The notes under the pieces: generated by a model
What the model was told of the DNA's origin: nothing
Seen by the model: only the letters and a program-made list of their open reading frames with translations
Databases searched by the model: none
Shown here: positions 23,905 to 29,124 of the stretch, piece after piece
Layout: every line of letters starts with the position of its first letter
Numbering within the stretch: position 1 is the first letter of the stretch
From: an uncultured Eubacterium sp.
GTDB lineage: Bacteria; Bacillota; Clostridia; Lachnospirales; Lachnospiraceae
Direction: 5' to 3'
Assembly: GCA_910580075.1 (NCBI GenBank)
Contig: CAJTVR010000057.1
Span: 1-29,124 of the forward strand
Length of the DNA stretch: 29,124 nt
Translations under genes and position numbers: made by a program

Positions 23905-24031
23905 CTCTTATATAACGTCCCCTGAATATTCTGCCTGTTTTATTACTTGCCCGAACATCCGCCTTCTTTCCGACTTCCAGCAATTCAGTTTGAATCAGCC
24001 CTGTATTCAGATTATGCCTTTTTCAAACAGC
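23905..24031 (-). pseudogene. Fragment of a PD-(D/E)XK-like protein (N-terminal part)
   Basis: Across one frameshift the minus strand reads LLFEKG, then LNTGLIQTELLEVGKKADV, then TGRIFRGRYI. This lines up with FFEKEYNLNTKPLEIDLLVI and IGRIFRGHNI of the intact protein at 27133-27993. The key IDLL Asp is lost and stops follow. It abuts the C-terminal fragment of another copy, so a tandem pair was fused by deletion. 23715-23904 shows no gene. Confidence 0.6.
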
Positions 24032-24054
24032 AGACGGAATTTCATTCAGGAATA

Positions 24055-24385
24055 ACTCTGCATTTTCTTCCGACAGCTCATATTTTTCCATAATTATCAT
24101 CTATATTTTACTATCCTGGTGCCCAAGCTCGCGAAACGTATCTATCATAATCCTTATATCCTTCTTTATCTGTGATTCTGCGATTGGTTTTAATATTTCC
24201 AGTAATTCTCCACTCATACTGCCATCTCCTATCAAATTCTTCACAATCTGCTTATTTGCTTCAAGTCCCGCTTCCAAAACAGATTTTGCAAATTCCCGAT
24301 TCTCTTTTCCCTGCAGCCCCTCTATTTCTTCCAGCAAGTTTTGTTTTTCCAGCCTGTCAAATAAATAAAGTCTGGCATAAGCAGA
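24055..24385 (-). pseudogene. Fragment of a PD-(D/E)XK-like protein (C-terminal part)
   Basis: The minus strand reads RLEKQNLLEEIEGLQGKENR, then SVLEAGLEANKQIVKNLIGD, then SGELLEILKPIAES, ending RELGHQDSKI before a stop. After the stop, KYELSEENAELFLNEI continues in register with the intact protein's KYGLSEKEVDSFL. This is a diverged copy of the end of the protein at 27133-27993, with the nuclease core missing and one stop inside. No ribosome site lies before the possible ATG 24337. Confidence 0.75.
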
Positions 24386-24525
24386 TGCTCAAAAATATCA
24401 AAGATTTTGCAAAACGAAGCAAACTGCGGCGTATTTAGGCCGTGCAACGCAGTCAAAACATAGTAAAAGGAGGGATGTTTTATTATTCTGCATATTTTAT
24501 CAAAATTTTAATTATACGTGTTATC

Positions 24526-24681
24526 CTAACAGATACAATAATAACCATAAATCTCATTTCTAAAATTAATATGGCTCATTCCCTCATGCTCTGACACAGC
24601 CGAAACCAAAGTTTTGCCAGTCTCCAAAGAAATTATTGTTAAATTCTTTAATATCCCCTCATCACTTAAAAATTTTTTCAC
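24526..24681 (-). CDS. Candidate 51-residue ORF after the HEPN gene
   Basis: GTG 24681 lies two bases after the HEPN gene's stop. It opens a frame reading VKKFLSDEGILKNLTIISLE and TGKTLVSAVSEHEGMSHINF. The composition is protein-like, but there is no ribosome site. It may be a translationally coupled small partner, the decayed tail of a longer gene, or chance. Confidence 0.25.
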   Translation of the reverse strand: MKKFLSDEGILKNLTIISLETGKTLVSAVSEHEGMSHINFRNEIYGYYCIC

Positions 24682-24683
24682 AT

Positions 24684-26087
24684 TCAAAATATTCGAACAA
24701 GTACAGATTCAATTACTTTATCAGGTATATCAACATATCTAAATAAACAGGCATATCCAAGTGCAAATAACGCTGTATATATACGTGCGCTGTCACCCCA
24801 TTCAACTGTGCCAGAATGAGTTTTATTATTTCGAAGGTTCACAAATGCAGCTACACTGGCCTCGCTTATCTGAGGCAATGACCTTTTAGCTATGATTGCG
24901 TCAATTATACAACGATTTTCATTGTAGAGTGTAAGTATTTTTTGTTTTAACGTATAATCCAGATAATCAAAAGCACTTTTAATCGTAGTTTCATTGACAT
25001 TCATGTCATCATGGCTTTCGGTAAATATAGCTATTGTTTTTTTTATTTCCTTTTTCAGATTTTCTATGAGATTGTCTTTCTCCCTGTTCCTTTTACCCCA
25101 CTTGTAGGCAACCTCCAAAGCTGTGCATAAATCTTGAATATTTGTAATTGTTACTTTACCAATCATCCCATTATCTTCTGGCAAGATTTCAAGCAAAGAG
25201 TCAGCTTCATTATTCATAATCGCATTTATCAAATTAGGAACATAATCCGAAATGCTGTATATTGAAATAACATTTTGACATTTCCTTACAGAATAATTTT
25301 CATAGTGGTCAAATATCCTACAGACTCCCGTTCGAAATAATTCATTTTCAGAATTTTTTTGTCTGATATCTGTCTCAAAGGAAACGTTGTTTTGCAAAGT
25401 TAAAATAGCAATCAAATCTTTAATAATGCTATAATATTTTTCCACGTCATTAAAGCTCTTGGCTTTTTCAAACGTAAGACGGATAAAGGAATTGAGTTCT
25501 CCAAGGCTGTATGCTCCATGATGTTCTGCATTTACATCTTCTCCTGTTTGAGCTACAGAAATTGTTAAGGCAATTTTCTCACCGTCCATTTCAAACTCAG
25601 TTGAGTAAGTATAATCATTCCACGGACGTATCTTAATTTCTCTTGCTCCATCATTTTTTAAATATCCGTCATAATTAGATTTTTCAACCGCCAATTGAGG
25701 ATTGCATACTGCATTTATGTTTCCCCCAATAAACATAATGGCGTGGAACCTATCCCATTCCTCTGTCAAATTACGAAAAAAGCCCTCCCCATTACCCTCT
25801 GCCTTTATTATGATGGGTGTTGCAAACTTAATGGAAGGGGTAAATCCTAAAGACCGTGTGCTGAATTTATCATTGCGTATTATTGCAATCAGACCATCAT
25901 AATCTTCACCTAACAGATACTCAGGCAATTCTGTCTTACGAGAACGTAATCTTTCAAAAGCTTCATCTATTTCAGTTTCCTCATTTTGAGCTGGAAGCAA
26001 AGTAACTATATTATTCGATACGCTGTATGCGCATTTGTCATCCCCTACCTTTAGATAACCACAAAAATTATCAGATATTTTTTTCAT
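24684..26087 (-). CDS. ApeA-like HEPN-domain anti-phage protein
   Basis: ATG 26087 is chosen because AAGGAGC lies nine bases upstream; the longer frame to 26192 lacks a site. The 467-residue product starts GYLKVGDDKCAYSVSNNIVT and has a beta-rich N-terminal half, in the manner of the ApeA N-terminal domain. Its helical C-terminal half carries the HEPN RNase motif R-x4-H in LRNNKTHSG (Arg419, His424). ApeA-type single-gene systems abort phage infection by RNA cleavage. Family assignment is by motif and layout, and the N-terminal match is from memory. Codon use is AT-richer than the neighbours, which suggests recent arrival. It sits alone between integrase and nuclease debris, a typical defence-island setting. 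Confidence 0.65.
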   Translation of the reverse strand: MKKISDNFCGYLKVGDDKCAYSVSNNIVTLLPAQNEETEIDEAFERLRSRKTELPEYLLGEDYDGLIAIIRNDKFSTRSLGFTPSIKFATPIIIKAEGNGEGFFRNLTEEWDRFHAIMFIGGNINAVCNPQLAVEKSNYDGYLKNDGAREIKIRPWNDYTYSTEFEMDGEKIALTISVAQTGEDVNAEHHGAYSLGELNSFIRLTFEKAKSFNDVEKYYSIIKDLIAILTLQNNVSFETDIRQKNSENELFRTGVCRIFDHYENYSVRKCQNVISIYSISDYVPNLINAIMNNEADSLLEILPEDNGMIGKVTITNIQDLCTALEVAYKWGKRNREKDNLIENLKKEIKKTIAIFTESHDDMNVNETTIKSAFDYLDYTLKQKILTLYNENRCIIDAIIAKRSLPQISEASVAAFVNLRNNKTHSGTVEWGDSARIYTALFALGYACLFRYVDIPDKVIESVLVRIF

Positions 26088-26200
26088 GAAAATAAAGCTC
26101 CTTAATAAAATTTTTATCGTTAAGCCAACTTTTGCATCAACTTTGCCGTTAATAAAAATAATTATATCAAATCCTATGTTAAATTCCCACACAATTTCAT

Positions 26201-26230
26201 AAAAATAAAACGCTCTGACAAAGCAGAGCG
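26201..26230 (-). terminator. Terminator at an integrase 3' end
   Basis: On the minus strand CGCTCTG, loop CTTTGT, CAGAGCG is followed by TTTTATTTTT. It ends the broken integrase at 26247-26850, and matches the hairpin at 28567-28592 in place and sequence. Confidence 0.85.
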
Positions 26231-26246
26231 CCCTATCATCTCCTCA

Positions 26247-26850
26247 TTAAATTGCCCGAAACACCTTCTGTGAAACCGGTTTTTCCTCTTTTGTTTTTTC
26301 CAGTTCCTTCCTAGCTTCTGCCAATTCCTCCATCCGTTTCAGCTCATCTGTTGTATCCTACAGCCCAAAGTGCGTGTAGGTGTTCAGCGTCACCCCCCCC
26401 CCCGATGTCGCTGTGCCCCATCAGGTACTGCAGCGTCTTCGGGTTCATGCTTGATTTCGCCATGTCGCTGCGGTATGTGGCGGCATACATGCAGCGTGAT
26501 GTTCGGCATCTGCACCCGGCAGATATCTTTATACCTCTTTACCATGTGGCTGAACCGGTATTCTCAGTGCATTGCCACCAGCGGGTTGCAGTCCTTATCC
26601 AGAAACAGGAAACCTTTGTACCCATCCATCACCTTTTCATACCTGGGCGGCTCCCTGTCCTCAATGATGCCCTGAAAGCACCGCGCCACATCATCCGTCA
26701 TGAGAATCTTCCGTGTGCCTGCATTGGTCTTGGTCGATTTCCACAATCAGCTTCATATTGGAAGTCCTCTGGAGCTGGCGGTCTATGTTCAGCACCTTAT
26801 TCTCAAGGTCAATGTCCCGCAGGGTAAGCCCACAGAATTTCGATATGTAA
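26247..26850 (-). pseudogene. Tyrosine integrase (Tn916-type), C-terminal part, multiply frameshifted
   Basis: Pieces in order on the minus strand are LRDIDLENKVLNIDRQLQRT, TKTNAGTRKILMTDDVARCF, PPRYEKVMDGYKGFLFLDKD, HVCRH, MNPKTLQYLMGHSDIG, VTLNTYTHFGL, then KRMEELAEARKEL and VFRAI at the stop (26247). These are the catalytic half of a Tn916/Tn1549-type tyrosine recombinase, with the HxxR-type and GHSDIGVTLNTY motifs. It is broken by frameshifts near 26747 and 26560, a change in the HVCRH region, an 11-base C run at 26393-26403 and a stop just after FGL. The N-terminal DNA-binding half is missing. Confidence 0.85.
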
Positions 26851-26929
26851 TTCTCTTTTCACTGAATATCTTAGCGGCAGTCCCTATCCGTAAAGCCCGT
26901 CAGATTATAAAACGGATATGTTCTGTCCG

Positions 26930-27110
26930 GTTCAGCTTTTTGGATTGCCGCCAAAATATCCAGTTCATTCCCCGCAGACTTGTTCTGTTCAAAAGATTCT
27001 CCATACCCCTTATCTGCTTTTCCCTACGGTTTTCTGATTTCCTCCCGGCAGTTTCCAGATTCTGTTTTTCCAGCCTGCCAGACTGCAGCATATCCCGGCA
27101 CTTCATGTCC
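26930..27110 (-). pseudogene. Scrambled fragments of the PD-(D/E)XK-like protein
   Basis: The minus strand gives SGRLEKQNLETAGRKSEN and, in another frame, QNKSAGNELDILAAIQKA. These echo SDSLEKQNLVELLEE and EYKSPRDELDIDTFYKA of the intact neighbour at 27133-27993. The order is C-terminal piece first, then a core piece, as at 23905-24385. The match is short and weak. Confidence 0.4.
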
Positions 27111-27132
27111 AGGATTATGGAGAAACAGGCAT

Positions 27133-27993
27133 TTATTGGAGAAACGAGTCTACCTCTTTCTCGGATAACCCATATTTCTTCGTCAGGGCAGTCTTTATTT
27201 CGCAGTCCTGATGCCCAAACTCACGCAGTACATCAACTGTCACCTTTATATCTTCTTTTCGTATCTGCTGCTCCCTCAAAACCATCTTCGGTTCTAAAAC
27301 CGGCTTTAAAATCTCCAGTAATTCCTCGCTCATGCTCTCATCTCCTATCAATTCTTCAAAAATCTGTTTATTCGCTCCCAGCCCCACTTCTAAAACAGAC
27401 TGTGCAGACTCCCTATCCGCTTTTCCACGCAGCCTTTCTATTTCTTCCAGCAGTTCCACAAGGTTTTGTTTTTCCAGACTGTCAGACAGGGCCCCAAGCC
27501 AGACATGTTCCTCCCACATCAGTTCTTTCGTTACAACAATCTGCGTTGGAAACAATACTTTTTCCTGAATATAATATATCCCGCGGTAAGGATTCGTCAC
27601 CAGATAATCATGCTTCCTGAAATAACGAAACAGCCCGTACGGCTTTGCCTGCCTGACAAGCGATACCGTTACATCATCCGCTTTCACTGCATCCAGCGTC
27701 TTTCCATAAGATTTATAAAGGCTGGCATAATCTGCTGCCTTATAGAACGTATCAATATCCAGTTCATCCCTCGGAGACTTGTATTCAAGTATATTATGCC
27801 CTCTGAATATCCTGCCAATCTCATTGTCAATCTGTACATCTGTATTCTTTTTAATAACCAGCAAATCAATTTCCAAAGGTTTTGTATTCAGGTTATATTC
27901 TTTCTCAAAAAACAGGTCATCCCGGTTTTTCTTCAGTTCCAGATTCATTGCACCTATGAATCCCGGATGCCACTGTACGTTTGCATCTTTCAT
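27133..27993 (-). CDS. PD-(D/E)XK-fold nuclease-like protein of a Lachnospiraceae family
   Basis: This 286-residue protein starts at ATG 27993 (AGAAGGGAG about seven bases upstream). The N-terminal half has the strand-turn-strand of PD-(D/E)XK enzymes: LEIDLLVIKK, supplying Asp, then NILEYKSPRDELDI with the E-x-K pair, preceded by IGRIFRGH. The C-terminal half is helical: SLEKQNLVELLEEIERLRGK, EELLEILKPVLEPK, a closing HQDCEIKTALTKKYGLSEKE. Such proteins are abundant in many copies in Lachnospiraceae and resemble Rpn/transposase-like nucleases. Their true job is not known; older database names for them are unreliable. Broken copies lie at 23.9-24.4 and 26.9-27.1 kb. Confidence 0.75.
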   Translation of the reverse strand: MKDANVQWHPGFIGAMNLELKKNRDDLFFEKEYNLNTKPLEIDLLVIKKNTDVQIDNEIGRIFRGHNILEYKSPRDELDIDTFYKAADYASLYKSYGKTLDAVKADDVTVSLVRQAKPYGLFRYFRKHDYLVTNPYRGIYYIQEKVLFPTQIVVTKELMWEEHVWLGALSDSLEKQNLVELLEEIERLRGKADRESAQSVLEVGLGANKQIFEELIGDESMSEELLEILKPVLEPKMVLREQQIRKEDIKVTVDVLREFGHQDCEIKTALTKKYGLSEKEVDSFLQ

Positions 27994-28206
27994 CCAATGC
28001 TCCCTTCTTATTTTCGATTATAGCATATTATGGCAGCATAAGAAAGCTGCCATATGTATTTTTTAAATGCCAGTAATACCGTATCAGAACTTCATTCCTG
28101 TTTGTTTCTTCAAAATTGTTATCTGCTCCAAAAGTTGTAAAATGGTTGTAAAAATTGCAATTTTCTTTTAGAAATGCCTATTTTACGGGCACCGGAGATA
28201 TGCAGT
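27994..28206. other. Intergenic stretch with a 14-bp palindrome
   Basis: No gene is seen. AAAATTGCAATTTT (28151-28164) is a perfect palindrome, preceded by two GTTGTAAAA words (near 28134-28153). It lies between the nuclease-like gene and the phosphatase stub, where an element boundary might be. Confidence 0.4.
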
Positions 28207-28245
28207 TCAGATGCTGCCGTGGCAGACGAAAAGTATCTTAATCAT
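28207..28245 (-). pseudogene. 12-codon stub of a low-molecular-weight phosphotyrosine phosphatase
   Basis: ATG 28245, with AAAGGA seven bases upstream, opens MIKILFVCHGSI and then TGA. Phosphatases of this family begin [KR]ILFVCxGNICRSP, so the stub ends one residue before the catalytic loop's second part. The stop stands where Cys (TGY) is expected. Downstream only TAYLRCP follows before another stop, so the rest of the gene is absent. Confidence 0.6.
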
Positions 28246-28410
28246 AATTTATTCCTTTCTCAAAATGCCCGAAAACGCCGTGTTTTTGGCACGTTTTGCG
28301 GACTTCTAATTTTAAATATCAGCGCCCTCGTTTTACTACACTTTTTGCAAAATGGGGCAAATCGTGGCAATTCACAGCCCTCATTCGTAGTCTTTCCGTA
28401 GTCGGACAGG

Positions 28411-28490
28411 GGGTGCAAAACTACTCCGCTTTTTACGGAAACGGGTGCATTCTCCCGATTGGCGGGTGCATTATTTAACAAATGGGTGCA
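28411..28490 (+). repeat. Four GGGTGCA direct repeats
   Basis: GGGTGCA occurs at 28411, 28443, 28464 and 28484, spaced 32, 21 and 20 bases. The last three are near two helical turns apart. The stretch lies upstream of the phosphatase stub and downstream (reading right to left) of an integrase 3' end. Binding sites for a recombinase accessory or replication protein are possible. No convincing gene was seen in 28246-28566. Confidence 0.5.
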
Positions 28491-28566
28491 TAACACTTTA
28501 TTCATTATAGCAGAAGATGCCCGTTCATACCACCACATTTTCAATGCTGTTCACTGCCGCGCAAAT

Positions 28567-28592
28567 GAAAAACGCCCTGCCGAAACAGAGCG
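28567..28592 (-). terminator. Terminator at the second integrase 3' end
   Basis: On the minus strand CGCTCTG, loop TTTCGG, CAGGGCG (one G-T pair) is followed by five T. It lies 16 bases after the integrase stop at 28608. Confidence 0.8.
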
Positions 28593-28607
28593 CCTTGCCT
28601 TCCCCTA

Positions 28608-28793
28608 TTAAATTGCCCGGAACATTTTCTGCGATACCGCTTTGTCCCCTTTTGCCTTATCCAGTTCTTTCCTCGCACTTTCCAATCCTTCCATCCGTTT
28701 CAGTTCGCCCTCCGCATCTTCCAGCCCAAGATGTGTATATGTGTTCAGCGTGACGCCAATATCGCTGTGGCCCATTAGTGTTAATAACTTCAT
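28608..28793 (-). pseudogene. Tyrosine integrase, last 61 codons only
   Basis: The minus strand reads LMGHSDIGVTLNTYTHLGLE, then GELKRMEGLESARKELDKAK, and ends VSQKMFRAI. This is the same C-terminus as the broken integrase at 26247-26850 but a separate copy. It contains the catalytic Tyr region (NTYTHLG), but not the Arg and His motifs. Upstream of 28793 the sequence is unrelated, so the gene was cut there. Confidence 0.8.
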
Positions 28794-29006
28794 GAGCTGT
28801 CACAGATTTAACCTCATTCACTGTCTCAAACTTTCCCATTTTCCTGACATACAGCTAATTGTATATACAACTGTTCATTTCTGGCATATATCAACCATTC
28901 AGGCTACATTTTCCATACCTCCGTCTGGAACTTTCTGTCAATTCTCGATGCCGCAGTTCTGATCCATTCTCAGAATTGTTCCTCATTCCTGCATAATTCA
29001 CACAAC
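28794..29006. other. No gene seen; 12-bp palindrome
   Basis: No frame with a ribosome site is visible. TTGTATATACAA near 28859-28870 is a perfect palindrome. Confidence 0.4.
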
Positions 29007-29038
29007 AAGGCCGCCCGGAACTCTCCGGACGGCCTTTT
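29007..29038 (+). terminator. Rho-independent terminator near the right end
   Basis: AAGGCCGCCCGGA and TCCGGACGGCCTT form a stem with one mismatch around a 4-base loop, followed by TT. It ends an unidentified plus-strand transcript or acts both ways. The 86 bases to the window end show no gene. Confidence 0.7.
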
Positions 29039-29124
29039 CCCGCCTTCTGTTTTAAATTGTCTGTTCTTTCCGCACACTTCGCCTAATATCATTTTTGCGA
29101 ATAGTCAAATACTGTTACAGCCAG

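Noticed and set aside
28134..28164. Possible CRISPR-like or iteron array at the GTTGTAAAA words
   Set aside because: Only two copies, directly adjacent, with no spacer pattern. No CRISPR array or cas gene is seen anywhere in the window.
28260..28544. 94-codon minus-strand frame ahead of the phosphatase stub
   Set aside because: I have an impression that similar sequence recurs in gut Firmicutes, but the product lacks domain character. It overlaps the GGGTGCA words and has no good ribosome site. The repeat reading seemed safer.

Overview
The window looks like the accessory part of a gut Firmicutes genome, most likely Lachnospiraceae (Blautia/Ruminococcus/Dorea-like). This rests on moderate GC, strong AGGAGG ribosome sites, frequent TTG/GTG starts, and typical clostridial products (DUF1858 protein, FakA-like small protein, LytTR regulator, type II lanthipeptide genes, conjugative-element remnants). 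No rRNA or tRNA gene was seen.

Layout. 1-4.0 kb is decayed: two convergent IS3 remnants, then a redox/efflux block (DUF1858 intact; nitroreductase with one amber codon; flavin reductase fused by deletion to a MATE remnant) and the tail of a relaxase. 4.1-7.6 kb holds a small Cys-rich protein, a FakA-like small protein, a basic hypothetical protein and RecD2. 7.8-14.3 kb is the most interesting part. Two direct copies of a roughly 270-290 bp repeat with nested inverted repeats bracket about 5.9 kb that carries conjugative-element leftovers, a secreted toxin-like protein with a coupled immunity-like gene, the C-terminal piece of a LanM lanthipeptide synthetase, a probable lanthipeptide precursor, a GHKL histidine kinase and a LytTR response regulator. 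The same promoter architecture (three CAGAATA-like repeats 21 and 11 bp apart, then a -10 box exactly 29 bp on) precedes both the regulator operon and the toxin/immunity operon. One peptide-type two-component system therefore probably controls both, even though the lanthipeptide synthetase has lost its dehydratase half.

14.5-23.7 kb looks like a plasmid/ICE maintenance block. It has a DUF932 protein, a 25-residue membrane peptide, a 74-codon gene cleanly split by an apparently intact IS3 element, two related exported proteins (one with a long Lys/Glu helix), a zinc-ribbon protein, a divergent XRE regulator, a large primase-polymerase/helicase fusion and an excisionase-type HTH protein.

23.7-29.1 kb is a defence and integration graveyard. 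It has an ApeA-like HEPN protein, one intact and several broken copies of a PD-(D/E)XK-like protein, two broken tyrosine-integrase 3' ends with matching terminators, a 12-codon stub of a low-molecular-weight phosphotyrosine phosphatase and a set of GGGTGCA repeats.

All functional calls come from reading translations and motifs by eye. No database search was run.
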